Shown here: positions 50,951 to 59,869 of the stretch, piece by piece
Position numbering within the stretch: the first letter of the stretch is position 1
Layout: each line of letters begins with the position of its first letter
DNA from: UBA5239 sp040394635
GTDB taxonomy: Bacteria; Verrucomicrobiota; Lentisphaeria; Victivallales; Victivallaceae
Assembly (NCBI GenBank): GCA_040394635.1
Contig: JBEBRW010000015.1
Coordinates: 32,746-96,745, forward strand
Length of the DNA stretch: 64,000 nucleotides
Direction: 5' to 3'
Translations under genes and position numbers: made by a program
Notes under the pieces: model-generated
The model's database searches: none
The model's input: only the letters and a program-made list of their open reading frames with translations
What the model was told of the DNA's origin: nothing

Positions 50951-53155
50951 TTATTCCTGGCTCTCACTATTACGCTTGGGAGGGACCAAGAAGCAGTCAA
51001 TGCCGTGAACACGTTTTTTCTCGACATTCCTGTCCCCCATGACGCGATTCAGTGCCTGACCGAACCGGTTTACTTCCCGTGGCGTTATATCTTTGAACAT
51101 ATCGCGGATCGCCGGGCGGGTCATCCATTCCCAAAGCCCCACCGGCGTCTCCCAGTCAAAGTATTCTTCGATTTGCTCCTCATAAGGTAGTTTTACTTTC
51201 AGCGCCAAGTTCATTTCAGCCAATTTGTCCTGCTCATGCAGATTCAACCGGAAATAATTTTTATCTTTATCCCAAGTATATTTCGCTTGAGCCCACAACT
51301 GCCAAATCTCCGATTTCAGTTCATCCAACAAGTTATTATCGATCTTATCTACCTTAATAACCCACCACCGGCGATTTTTTCCATCGCTCAGGAATTGCGC
51401 CACATTAAGGGTTGCACAAAACGAGGTTTTCCGTGGGAACTCCGGATATACTTTTTCATATACCGGCCTGATGGCATCGGAAGACTTGGTGATGAATGCT
51501 TTCAGGTTAGCTTGGAGCTTTTTCGTAGTGGCATCGCATTCACCGATCTCGGTAATCCATTTCTCCGTGGCGTAAATGATACTATCTTTATTTTCCATAT
51601 CGATAGTCACGCCCTCCTGGAACCATTTAATATCGGGTACCAGAGATCGGAAGAATGTGGTCTTGCCAATCCCCTCTTCGCCCTGAATGGTTAGAACACC
51701 CTCCGCGCCATATTTGCCCTCGTTATAGAGCATGGCAACGCCTTGGACAAGCCATTTCCCGATTAAGGATTTCGAGAATTCATTTTCAACTCCCAATACT
51801 TGGCATACTTTTTCAAAACGATCCTTTCCATCCCAAGTGACCGCTTCCAATTGCTCGGTTATGGGATTATAGCGGTTAGCCTTAGCTACTGCTGCCATAA
51901 GGCGACATACGGTAGTAAAATTTACCCCTTTATATCGAGGTTTCAGAAACGCGACCATTTCATCCGCCAATCTTTCAAGAATGTCGTCATTCGGGCCTCT
52001 GGGAATCCATTTAAAACCTTGACATTCAATTTTTCTTGAAATCTCATTAAACCTTATAGTCCCCTGAGTTTCTTCTTCAGCGATGAACCTTTCCAGGTGA
52101 GTCCAACGGATCTCAGACTTCTCCCCGGCAACTTCCGCGGGAGTTAATGGTATCAGGTTTTGGAGCTCTTTAGGCACCAAATTTTCCGGGAGTTCGGATT
52201 TTACGGCTTCCAACCATCCATCATACGTCAGGTACTCCTCATTCACGATGACCGGATATTGGAAATTAGGAGCCCGATATCCTACCGGGAACCGTACCCA
52301 CCGGCCAATGGACTTACACGCCTCATCCGCGTCAAATCCATGATCCTTCGCATATTTATAAATGATATCCAATCGCTCCCGGTATTCAGCCGCATCCATT
52401 GCTCCAACGTGTACAAAAACGTGGATACTCTTACCTCCGGAGTACACCCCCGCCAACATCGGCAGCTTAACCATTTTCAACAACTGATACTGTTCATCGA
52501 GCGAGAGCGTATCACATTCCAGAAGTCCCCACGTAAAGGTTTTTACCAAGTCTTTCTGGACGCTACCTTTCTCCGATAATTCAACTTCGTTCAACTGCCA
52601 GAACATTTCGACCGCCACACCAGAATCAGGAGTCATGACCCCCCTGAGGTCATCATCATCAATAAAACCGATTTCAACCGTCTGGTTGACCACCGTTTTT
52701 TCCAAAAATCCCGTTGCATACGGTCTATCGCCATGAACTTCCTTAATGATCCTCTTCGCATCTATAAACGCTTTATCTTCGATAAATTCCGGCATCTTCT
52801 CTGGCGGAGAGGTCGGGATTACCATTTCGTCCGACTGCTTGGAATGGTTACTTGTATCTGGACTTGAAGCAGGCAACTTAAAACTACCCTTTTCCCGCGC
52901 AGTTTTTTTCAGAACGTTGATTGCCATGTCAGAATCCTCATTGGGTTCGATACCCCATGCGTTCAGGCAATCAGCTTCGTCCTTGTACTTTTCCGGATCC
53001 CCCTGTGACCAGCGATGGAACACATCAAAGTCAAGCCCTGCCGCTTTGAACGTTCCAGCCATTCCCAACCACGGATTGTACGATGCGTACTCCTTAACCG
53101 GAATGTGCGCGATCAACTGTTCGAGTTCGGAGCGAGAGAAGTTTCTTTTTTCCAT
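50951..53155 (-). CDS. VapE-type primase-helicase of a mobile element
   Basis: 734 residues. Order of domains: a PriCT-like N-terminal segment (about 5-90; YNPWLGMAGTFKAAGLDFDVFHRWSQG), a divergent primase-polymerase-like region (about 205-295; ECDTLS, then SGGKSIHVFVHVG), and the VapE superfamily 3 helicase-like ATPase with Walker A GEEGIGKTT at 492-500, KWITEIGECD, and the arginine-rich GKNRRWWVIKV. Such proteins start replication of phage satellites and integrative elements. Its presence supports mobility of the island. AGAGG precedes the ATG. Confidence 0.85.
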   Translation of the reverse strand: MEKRNFSRSELEQLIAHIPVKEYASYNPWLGMAGTFKAAGLDFDVFHRWSQGDPEKYKDEADCLNAWGIEPNEDSDMAINVLKKTAREKGSFKLPASSPDTSNHSKQSDEMVIPTSPPEKMPEFIEDKAFIDAKRIIKEVHGDRPYATGFLEKTVVNQTVEIGFIDDDDLRGVMTPDSGVAVEMFWQLNEVELSEKGSVQKDLVKTFTWGLLECDTLSLDEQYQLLKMVKLPMLAGVYSGGKSIHVFVHVGAMDAAEYRERLDIIYKYAKDHGFDADEACKSIGRWVRFPVGYRAPNFQYPVIVNEEYLTYDGWLEAVKSELPENLVPKELQNLIPLTPAEVAGEKSEIRWTHLERFIAEEETQGTIRFNEISRKIECQGFKWIPRGPNDDILERLADEMVAFLKPRYKGVNFTTVCRLMAAVAKANRYNPITEQLEAVTWDGKDRFEKVCQVLGVENEFSKSLIGKWLVQGVAMLYNEGKYGAEGVLTIQGEEGIGKTTFFRSLVPDIKWFQEGVTIDMENKDSIIYATEKWITEIGECDATTKKLQANLKAFITKSSDAIRPVYEKVYPEFPRKTSFCATLNVAQFLSDGKNRRWWVIKVDKIDNNLLDELKSEIWQLWAQAKYTWDKDKNYFRLNLHEQDKLAEMNLALKVKLPYEEQIEEYFDWETPVGLWEWMTRPAIRDMFKDITPREVNRFGQALNRVMGDRNVEKKRVHGIDCFLVPPKRNSESQE

Positions 53156-54033
53156 TTTTTTACCTCTTTGATTGATTGTTACCAGAGTCTTTTTTTCGAT
53201 TTTTCGACGTCTGTTAGCAATCGGACGATTATAAGGGTAATTTTGGTGGGTTTTTGCAAAATAACTATTATATATAGCATGATAATATACTAATATATAA
53301 TGCAGTAACGATTATTTATTATTTATATTTAGTTTAAAATCAATAAATTATGTCGAATTTTAAAAAATCGAAATTTTTTTAGAATGACTGGTAAAAACCT
53401 ATAAAAATCTAAAAACACACCCCTCTACCTGGGGTATTCTTCCGCGAGACTACAGATGTAATCGTCAAAAAAGAAGCTCTTCAGGGATGGATTTCTCCTC
53501 CTCGTTTAGCGAAATATTTTCCATCAGGAATCACACTGTAAAAGAGGTAGAGGGGGCAAGGGGGCACTGCTTTTCTTATTGTTCTCTTTTTTTTTAATTT
53601 CTTTTAATCGCCAGTAGGTTTTTTAAATTTTTTATCGACAATACAAAAAGGTTACCCCCTCGCCCCCTGAATAGGTAAGTCGCTAAGGATTAGTCAGTTC
53701 ACAGGGGGGCAGCTTCATTTTTCTGGATTACCCCCTCTCGCCCCCGTGGTTTTAAGGCGTAAAAAAAGCAAGCGGGAGAATCCATTAAGAGGTAAAATGA
53801 AATCTTTTTGGCCGTCGAAAAACCGTTACCCGCTTGCTTTTCAATATAGAGTTGGTTATAAGGGAATTATTTAAAATATGATTTCAGAGAGGATATTACC
53901 ACGATTCCAGAACTATCCGAATCCATCCCTCTCGTATCGCTTGCTCTTGGGCTACCGGGTTTATTGGATAAGCCGTGAAACCACTGGAGAGAGGCGTTTC
54001 TCGGGAGTTAAGGTGGGTTGGGGAATTGGACGG
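53156..54033. repeat. Gene-free region upstream of vapE with C-run motifs
   Basis: 878 bp without a supportable gene. A strongly AT-rich part (53290-53400) is followed by three copies of a CCCCCT-N1-4-GCCCCC motif: on the minus strand around 53549-53565, and on the plus strand at about 53649-53663 and 53735-53752. Directly upstream of a primase-helicase gene, AT-rich DNA plus repeated motifs could be a replication origin; this is unproven. Confidence 0.45.
53764..53841 (-). terminator. Hairpin with a T-run downstream of the 54034 gene
   Basis: Perfect 13-bp arms (53764-53776 with 53829-53841; core GCAAGCGGG) enclose a 52-nt loop and are followed on the minus strand by a T-run. The loop is long for a plain terminator, so a small structured RNA is also possible. 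Confidence 0.5.
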
Positions 54034-55044
54034 TCAGTAATGACATGAGGATTCCCAATCATCCAGCATCTTCTTGCTTTTACTGTAGTATACTTGGGCT
54101 TCGTTTTTGGCGGCTTCCGCTTCATTCAGGGACTCCCTTGCGTAATCGTCACCGCCGACATTAGAATATATCTCGGCATCATCCAAGTACTTGATTACGG
54201 ATTTTAAGCACCTCTGAACTTCCGCCAGAGTGGAAATAAACTCCTCTCTGAATTCGCGTTGGAAATCATTTTTTATTACAATTTCTTCTGAATGAGTTAT
54301 CAGGTAAGTGATTTTATCGATGATGGCCGCGTTCAACTCGATACGATCCAGTACAATATCCGAGTATGGTTCTATGAGCAGTTTAAAATCCTTTAGGGGT
54401 TTCCACCATCCGGGATAACAGGACTGCTTTTCATTCAGATATTCTTCCCATATCAAATCTTCTTCCTCGGTGGTTGCTTTTCCTTTTTTGGCGGATGATT
54501 TTCTCCTGGAAGAAAAATGTGCGGCTTGGGTTTGAAGCTGCCAGCCCATACGCATTAGCTCGGAATATTCGAGCATGTCGGTCAAAACCGAATCAATATC
54601 CTCTCCATATACGATTGAGGGCAAGAACCCGTCCAACTCATTGAATTTAAAAGTAGACTGGTGATATTTCAGCCTTAAATAAGGAGCAGTCGGGTACCTT
54701 TGGGCCTTTTGTTCTGTCAGTTCCGACAGTGGCGAGTTGGACATGAAACAATAAAACAACATATTTCGGAGGAGGCTTTTTTCGGAAGTGAGTCTGATTT
54801 TTTTTGAATGGGTTAGAAAACCCCTATAATATGATTCTTTGAGCAAGTGTGATCCGGCTTTACTCACAAAATTTACCGGTACGAACCGGTAACTCCGGTA
54901 AATGAGAAATCGCCGTTGGTCATCTTCCAACTGTAATGGGTGTTGCGTCAGAATTACTCTCGCAGAGGTTCTATTTTCAAGTATTTCGATACACTTTTTC
55001 TGCATATCTGTCAATTTTGAATAGGAAATCCTAGTAAAAAACAT
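54034..55044 (-). CDS. Hypothetical protein, last gene of the Nmad3 operon
   Basis: 336 residues from ATG 55044 (AGGTG 8 nt upstream; the preceding stop ends 1 nt before). Mainly helical; basic linker SSRRKSSAKKGKA near residue 185; a C-terminal coiled-coil-like tail (EAEAAKNEAQVYYSKSKKMLDDWE). No membrane segment, no known motif. Not recognised. Confidence 0.55.
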   Translation of the reverse strand: MFFTRISYSKLTDMQKKCIEILENRTSARVILTQHPLQLEDDQRRFLIYRSYRFVPVNFVSKAGSHLLKESYYRGFLTHSKKIRLTSEKSLLRNMLFYCFMSNSPLSELTEQKAQRYPTAPYLRLKYHQSTFKFNELDGFLPSIVYGEDIDSVLTDMLEYSELMRMGWQLQTQAAHFSSRRKSSAKKGKATTEEEDLIWEEYLNEKQSCYPGWWKPLKDFKLLIEPYSDIVLDRIELNAAIIDKITYLITHSEEIVIKNDFQREFREEFISTLAEVQRCLKSVIKYLDDAEIYSNVGGDDYARESLNEAEAAKNEAQVYYSKSKKMLDDWESSCHY

Positions 55045-55045
55045 G

Positions 55046-55483
55046 TCAATCACCTATAGTCCCGCGCCCACCTGATATCCATCTTTTCGGAAAACGCTCC
55101 TGTAATTCTTTCAGATCCTCATCGGTAAGCCAGCCGTAAATATCGAAATCACGGTCCGGACCCGGCGTATATTCCATTCGTTCGACATGATACGGTTTCA
55201 TCAGGGCGATGTATTCGTCCAGAAAGAACGTCTTGGCATAGGAATAGGCGCTTCGGTACCCATCACATTTGGCTTTACTGGCTATATCCGGATCGCAACC
55301 GGCTTCCAGAAGACCGGTAACAGCCTCCAGGCATCTATAGCGGATTGCGATAATAAGCGGTAAACCCCGCTTCTCGGAGCTTTCGTTCAACTCCCCTTGA
55401 GGAAGCGTGGAAATAATCGCCCTGATCATTTCTGCGTCCCCCAAACGGCAGGCGCTCTTAAGTTTGTCCAATTCAATACGCAT
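55046..55483 (-). CDS. Ankyrin-repeat protein
   Basis: 145 residues from ATG 55483, inside the end of the upstream gene. Residues 1-75 hold two to three ankyrin-like repeats (KLKSACRLGDAEMIRAIISTLP, GLPLIIAIRYRCLEAVTGLLEAGCDPDIAS). The rest is unrecognised. Ankyrins mediate protein-protein contacts; the partner is probably in the same operon. It is coupled to the neighbours by an 11-bp overlap upstream and a 1-nt gap downstream. Confidence 0.65.
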   Translation of the reverse strand: MRIELDKLKSACRLGDAEMIRAIISTLPQGELNESSEKRGLPLIIAIRYRCLEAVTGLLEAGCDPDIASKAKCDGYRSAYSYAKTFFLDEYIALMKPYHVERMEYTPGPDRDFDIYGWLTDEDLKELQERFPKRWISGGRGTIGD

Positions 55484-56198
55484 TGCCTGACTGTTGCAAT
55501 AATATAAGTCCAATAATCGCAAAAATGGAAAAAAACAAAGAAATCGTAAGCCCAATGAGGTTGAGATAAATACCAAGTCGGTACTTCTTTCTATATCCTA
55601 ACAGTAAGCCCAAAATTGTTACTGGAAGTCCCCAAAAAGGTATCCCACATATTAATAATCCGATCACTCCCAATATTAATGAAGCAGAATTTTTCTGTCT
55701 TTCTGGTTCCGGTCCCTTGTATATATTTTTCTCTGTGGGCGTGGACTTTGTTTTAGTTGAAATTGATCCCGCAACTGTCGGCCCCTGTGGCTTTGATTTT
55801 TTCCTTAACAGGGGGTGGTTGGATCTGACTATTACCGGCTGGCCACATACCGGGCATGACATTGCTTTATTAACATTATTTTCGGCAGTTATAAAAACTT
55901 CGGCACATGTCGGACATTTACAGGCGATTTTCTTGATTTCTTGAATATTATTTTTACAGTGACGGCAAAAAACAGCTTCTCTTTTAACTATTCCGCTACA
56001 CAGCGGGCATGTTTGTTCGTCCTGTGTCAATATGATCTCCGGCTGGATTTCTAATTCAGGCGGAGGTCCATTTTCTTCCTCAATAGCAAATTGACTACTA
56101 CATTTAGGACAGGTCACTTCTTTTATATAATCGTCCATCCTGAGCTTCTGGTCGCAGTATGGGCAGCGTACTTTTATTTTACCTTGATTTCCCATCAT
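55473..56198 (-). CDS. Multi-zinc-ribbon membrane protein
   Basis: 241 residues. Four zinc-ribbon-like Cys pairs: CPYCDQKL with CPKC, CPLC with CRHC, CKCPTC, and CPVCGQP. A Ser/Lys-rich linker follows, then two C-terminal membrane helices (SLILGVIGLLICGIPFWGLPVTILGLLLG and a second) in DUF4190-like style. Cytoplasmic zinc ribbons on a membrane anchor suggest a sensor or scaffold. Fifth gene of the operon. Confidence 0.65.
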   Translation of the reverse strand: MMGNQGKIKVRCPYCDQKLRMDDYIKEVTCPKCSSQFAIEEENGPPPELEIQPEIILTQDEQTCPLCSGIVKREAVFCRHCKNNIQEIKKIACKCPTCAEVFITAENNVNKAMSCPVCGQPVIVRSNHPLLRKKSKPQGPTVAGSISTKTKSTPTEKNIYKGPEPERQKNSASLILGVIGLLICGIPFWGLPVTILGLLLGYRKKYRLGIYLNLIGLTISLFFSIFAIIGLILLQQSGNAY

Positions 56199-56205
56199 AT
56201 ATTTC

Positions 56206-57138
56206 CTATTTTGAATTCAGCAACACGGATGGACGCAATATTATATAGCAGAAAGCCTTTGTAATGCCATAGGTTACAACTATTATAGATGTGGGCCCTA
56301 AAAAAACGGCAATAAGTAAAAATGGAATTATGAAAAAAAATAATTTCAACATATTAAGTACAAAAAAACTTGAATAAGTGAAAAACAGGGGAGTTCCGCA
56401 TACTTCGCATTGGATTCCATTATTTTGCTCAAAGGATAATAACCGCTTCGTCGAGCAATTTGTGCATTTTACAGAAATTTTGGCCGTCATCTGATATATG
56501 GCAATAACAATCCCAACGACAATGAAATAAAACGCGCTTCCAATCATAGCATAGGCAAATCCCATTCCCCTGCCTACCAGCGAATGCGAATACCACCCGG
56601 TAAAATACTCCACAAGTATGGTAAGAATACAAATAGTTATAATAGCTTGGACAGAAGAAAAGAAGCCGACTATGTTTGAGAATTTCTCATCCCATTTTTC
56701 TGTCGATTCATATCCCTTTTTCTCCGTTTGTTCTTTAGGTGATTCTTCGGGCGGTTCTATTATCTCAGTATCCCGAATGGCAATAACCTTGCCACAGCCA
56801 GGACACGATGCCTGCATTCCGACCCATTCTCTTTCCGTTTCAATGTATTGATCGCAATGTGGACAACTGAATTCGATTATCTCGGGCGACACTGATGCCT
56901 CCCCCGTGTCCACCTGATCAGAAAATGATATAACTCCCGCAAAATCAGTATCTCGGAGCGTTTCCAATTCTTTTTTGAGTTTCAGTAAATTATTTCTGAT
57001 TTTTTCTATACCGAATATTACTGCGGGATTGTCAGAATGCTGATAAAATGTACTTGCGTTAATAAATGCGCCTTTATCAATTTTACTATATTCCCTGACT
57101 ATGGAATTTAGCTGATCTTCAAGCTGAAGGTCTTTCAC
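56206..57138 (-). CDS. Zinc-ribbon membrane protein
   Basis: 310 residues starting at GTG 57138, whose GTGA overlaps the preceding stop. An N-terminal helical part, a zinc ribbon of the MJ0042-like type (CPHCDQYIETEREWVGMQASCPGCGKVI, about residues 92-120), two membrane helices near 160-230, a second zinc ribbon (CTNCSTKRLL, CEVCGTPL), and two more helices. Function unknown. It pairs with the gene at 55473 in composition. Confidence 0.65.
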   Translation of the reverse strand: MKDLQLEDQLNSIVREYSKIDKGAFINASTFYQHSDNPAVIFGIEKIRNNLLKLKKELETLRDTDFAGVISFSDQVDTGEASVSPEIIEFSCPHCDQYIETEREWVGMQASCPGCGKVIAIRDTEIIEPPEESPKEQTEKKGYESTEKWDEKFSNIVGFFSSVQAIITICILTILVEYFTGWYSHSLVGRGMGFAYAMIGSAFYFIVVGIVIAIYQMTAKISVKCTNCSTKRLLSFEQNNGIQCEVCGTPLFFTYSSFFVLNMLKLFFFIIPFLLIAVFLGPTSIIVVTYGITKAFCYIILRPSVLLNSK

Positions 57139-57338
57139 TTGCCGAGTTCCTCCCTGATAACGTTTACGGATTCCAAGGCTAAATTGGTGGCTTCTATCAT
57201 TGCGTTCAAATCATCCAGGTAAAAATCCGGGGTGAGATTAAAATCAATATTGATCTTATATTGGTTTCTCCTACGGATTATTTCACTTATAGCCTGTTTG
57301 AGAGATTTCCAATTCTGAAATATCCTTGCAATATCCAT
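57135..57338 (-). CDS. Small helical hypothetical protein, 67 aa
   Basis: MDIARIFQNWKSLKQAISEII, then a short helical protein ending EELGK. AGGAG is 6 nt before the ATG. It overlaps the downstream gene by 4 bp. Its size and position suggest a small partner of the membrane protein that follows. Confidence 0.6.
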   Translation of the reverse strand: MDIARIFQNWKSLKQAISEIIRRRNQYKINIDFNLTPDFYLDDLNAMIEATNLALESVNVIREELGK

Positions 57339-57362
57339 TGTAGCTCCTATGCGATTTTTCTT

Positions 57363-58460
57363 TTAAGTACGGTCATGTGGAAGTTTTTTTATGTAATTTG
57401 CCATGAATGATTTGCAGTATGAAATTAATTCAGGGAACCTTTCCTGTAACTCCTCCTGAATTATATTTTGAAGCAGTGTCATAGGTACAAGTGAACCAAG
57501 GTTGAAAGCTGAAATCCATAATGGTAGTCGGCTTTCCGCCTCCATCCATTTTTCTATGACTTGCCTTTTAGCAAGAACCCGTTGTACGATTCTTTCCGTT
57601 TCCCCGTAAAAGGGGGAAATGCCATTAGTTTCAAAATAGATGGAGTCCCAAAAATCCAGACCCCATCTGTTCTCGAAATCATCGCAAAACAGGGTGATTC
57701 CGTCAAGTTCAGGATAATTATATTCCAAGGCTGTCCAGTTACTAAAATAACTTCCAACTAACTCAGCCCCCTCAGCCGTTTTTCTTGATTTCAGGATTGA
57801 ATAAGTTTCGAAATTTTTGATTACGGCAAACGGAAAGCAGAAATTGTCTCCGACTCCATCTGTCCAATCTTCTTCAATCGTAATTTGCATGGCCCGGCGT
57901 ATTAAATTGACCAAAGTATCGGCATCATACGGTGAATCGGAGAAAACAAATAATAATGGCCCTGCTTTTGGGTGATTTCCCTGTTCGGTTATAAACCCTT
58001 GAAAACGGCTTTTATCGAATCCTCCGGCTGAACATATCGTGTTGGCCTTTGAACCGTCAAAGCAATTATTCAGCATATCGGCAATACCCTTTGCTTCGGC
58101 AGAGAGCTCATCCGGAATAAGATTTTTTCCCTTGTCTAATATATCGGTAATTCCGAAAGCCGCATTGCCCGATGGGGCAATCAGTTGGCAACGCTTCCGA
58201 TACTTCTTCATTTTCGGCTGGGCCTTAATTACTATTTTCCAGTCCTTGTCGGAAAGACGCCCTAAATCGCAAAGAGAAATAACATTCGGATGAGCACACC
58301 TGCATAAAAGAGAAGCGATTTCGGTTCCAGTGAGTGAATAAAAATCCACACCGTACAACTTCGCATTTTTCGGATCATTTATGAGCCTGGAAAAACAATC
58401 TTCCTGCCATGACGATAATATCTTGGAAATTATTGTTTGTCGTCTGTTCATTTTTGCCAT
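57363..58460 (-). CDS. Hypothetical protein, second gene of the Nmad3 operon
   Basis: 365 residues, soluble. The N-terminal part (about 15-100) has leucine/cysteine-rich helices with FYSLTGTEIASLLCRCAHPNVISLCDLGRLSDKDW, which looks like a short helical repeat. The middle and C-terminal parts are unrecognised. AGGAG lies about 9 nt upstream. No motif allows a function to be given. Confidence 0.55.
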   Translation of the reverse strand: MAKMNRRQTIISKILSSWQEDCFSRLINDPKNAKLYGVDFYSLTGTEIASLLCRCAHPNVISLCDLGRLSDKDWKIVIKAQPKMKKYRKRCQLIAPSGNAAFGITDILDKGKNLIPDELSAEAKGIADMLNNCFDGSKANTICSAGGFDKSRFQGFITEQGNHPKAGPLLFVFSDSPYDADTLVNLIRRAMQITIEEDWTDGVGDNFCFPFAVIKNFETYSILKSRKTAEGAELVGSYFSNWTALEYNYPELDGITLFCDDFENRWGLDFWDSIYFETNGISPFYGETERIVQRVLAKRQVIEKWMEAESRLPLWISAFNLGSLVPMTLLQNIIQEELQERFPELISYCKSFMANYIKKLPHDRT

Positions 58461-58519
58461 ATTCTTTTCTCCTACGATACATTAATTTATGAGACGGTTC
58501 GTAAAAATCACATAATTTT

Positions 58520-59434
58520 TTAGTTATCTGATTTCAGGAGGTTGCGGAACCACGGGGTTACTGCATCCGTTTTCTTTTCTGCGATTATGAATTCCTGCCC
58601 AATGGAAGCTGATTGGAAATATGCGACCTCGGCGGGGCTTTGGGTATGATAACCGTCTTTGTTCTTGAAGCCGGGTTGGCGGCGCTCATCCTTGGCATTC
58701 GGTTTGGGAGTATGGCCGGTCATGTTGGCTTCCTGTTTTTTCAGGTCGAGCCACGGGAGTTTCGTATAGTCCCAGCAACTGAGGCGGTTTTTCTTATTAG
58801 GGAGCGTCAGGATCAAGGCGGGATTCAGCTTAAATACACCATAGCCGGGGTAATCGGTCATACCGATCAGAGAAAGTCTTTCCCGGCCTATATATAGCGT
58901 ATTATTCTCGTACTCGGTGTAAGGCTTGTGGCTGTGCGGATGCCAAGGGTAGCGCTCTATATCCGTCCCGGATAGGATTTCGGCAATCTGCATATATCCC
59001 CAGACCGCATGAAATGGAGCGCCTGTGAACTGCCATGATTTATCTTTCAGGGTTACTTGCCGGAAAGTGCCGAAAAAGAGGAAGATATCACCCGGTTTAA
59101 CCCCATTACTAGCCAGATGGGTTTGCGGTCCTCTGCATTGCCCGAAAAGCGGTTTCCAGCTATCCGACAGGGATTGATGTAAGCCCTTTCGGATATCGGG
59201 GTCAAGGTGGCAGTATTTATGACGGTTATTTTTCAGTAATTCTTTCTGGTCTTTTGGGAGGTTCAGATGCTCGAATGCTGTTCCGGTATTCGTGCTCCCG
59301 TCACCCTGTTCCTGACTGCCTTTTGCGGTTATCTCCGGGATCGGCAATGACAGCATGGTTCCGTCCGGAAAAACCGGACTGGGCATACCGCCGTAGGTGG
59401 AATCGAAACCCTTTCTGCTCAAAATAAACTTCAT
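58520..59434 (-). CDS. Nmad3-family nucleotide-modification-associated protein
   Basis: 304 residues. The start MKFILSRKGFDSTYGGMPSP, with DGTMLSLPIPE, is characteristic of the Nmad3 family; DIFLFFGTFRQV, FHAVWGYMQI and HPHSHKPYTEY continue the family pattern. Nmad proteins were described by Aravind and colleagues from association with phage and bacterial DNA-modification genes; the biochemistry is not settled. It heads a seven-gene minus-strand operon. AGGAG precedes the ATG at 6 nt. The upstream leader is highly structured. Confidence 0.82.
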   Translation of the reverse strand: MKFILSRKGFDSTYGGMPSPVFPDGTMLSLPIPEITAKGSQEQGDGSTNTGTAFEHLNLPKDQKELLKNNRHKYCHLDPDIRKGLHQSLSDSWKPLFGQCRGPQTHLASNGVKPGDIFLFFGTFRQVTLKDKSWQFTGAPFHAVWGYMQIAEILSGTDIERYPWHPHSHKPYTEYENNTLYIGRERLSLIGMTDYPGYGVFKLNPALILTLPNKKNRLSCWDYTKLPWLDLKKQEANMTGHTPKPNAKDERRQPGFKNKDGYHTQSPAEVAYFQSASIGQEFIIAEKKTDAVTPWFRNLLKSDN

Positions 59435-59485
59435 GACGAACTCCTATTATAGAGGTTATTTCCCCAATACCATCGGGACAAAAAA

Positions 59486-59634
59486 AGACGTGCCCCGTTT
59501 CCCATGATTGTCCCTCGGCCTACCACAGCCTGCAGATGAGTCATGAGAGCAGGACACGTCTATATTCGCATATAAACATGCCTTCCGGTTCTCATCTGCT
59601 GGCGCTGGTAATGAAAGTGGTAGTTCAGGGACAA
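59486..59634 (-). promoter_or_regulatory. Structured leader upstream of the Nmad3 operon
   Basis: Read on the minus strand, TTGTCCCT, CTACCAC and CAGCAGATGAG (59634 to 59591) pair in order with CTCATCTG, GTGGTAG and AGGGACAA (59540 to 59509). A separate pair, AGACGTG (59561-59555) with CACGTCT (59492-59486), is followed by a T-run. The second pair crosses the first, as in mutually exclusive terminator / anti-terminator folds. No known riboswitch class recognised. Confidence 0.5.
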
Positions 59635-59705
59635 CGCCGTGCGGTTGTTATGTTATTTTCGTTTCAGGTTAACTCGATCATCTCCTATATAAGTTAAACT
59701 TCAGT

Positions 59706-59734
59706 AACTTACAATGGAAAAAGGCTTCTGTCAA
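59706..59734 (-). promoter_or_regulatory. Candidate sigma-70-type promoter for the leader
   Basis: On the minus strand TTGACA (59734-59729), a 17-nt spacer, then TAAGTT (59711-59706). Perfect -35, weak -10. It would start transcripts just before the structured leader. Confidence 0.45.
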
Positions 59735-59803
59735 CCCGGCCAACCGATCTCACGCTCACTTTTTTCCTGGCTTCTGGACGCTCCTTTCATGGTTATTTGG
59801 CAG

Positions 59804-59836
59804 ACAATGCGCCCCATGACCGGAATTTCTTACACC
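59804..59836 (-). promoter_or_regulatory. ECF-type promoter-like element, copy B
   Basis: On the minus strand GGTGTAAGAAATT (59836-59824), a 12-nt spacer, then CGCATTGT (59811-59804). Identical blocks and spacing occur at 62593-62561. It faces the Nmad3 operon. An ATG 13 nt downstream opens a 19-codon frame (59790-59731). Confidence 0.6.
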
Positions 59837-59869
59837 GGAAAAGAAAAAAGAAGAAGATTTTTGGGGAAA

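Noticed and set aside
59509..59634. Resemblance to an integron attC site or transposon end
   Set aside because: There is no integrase or gene-cassette array, no GTTRRRY-type ends, and the element fits a leader RNA of the adjacent operon better.
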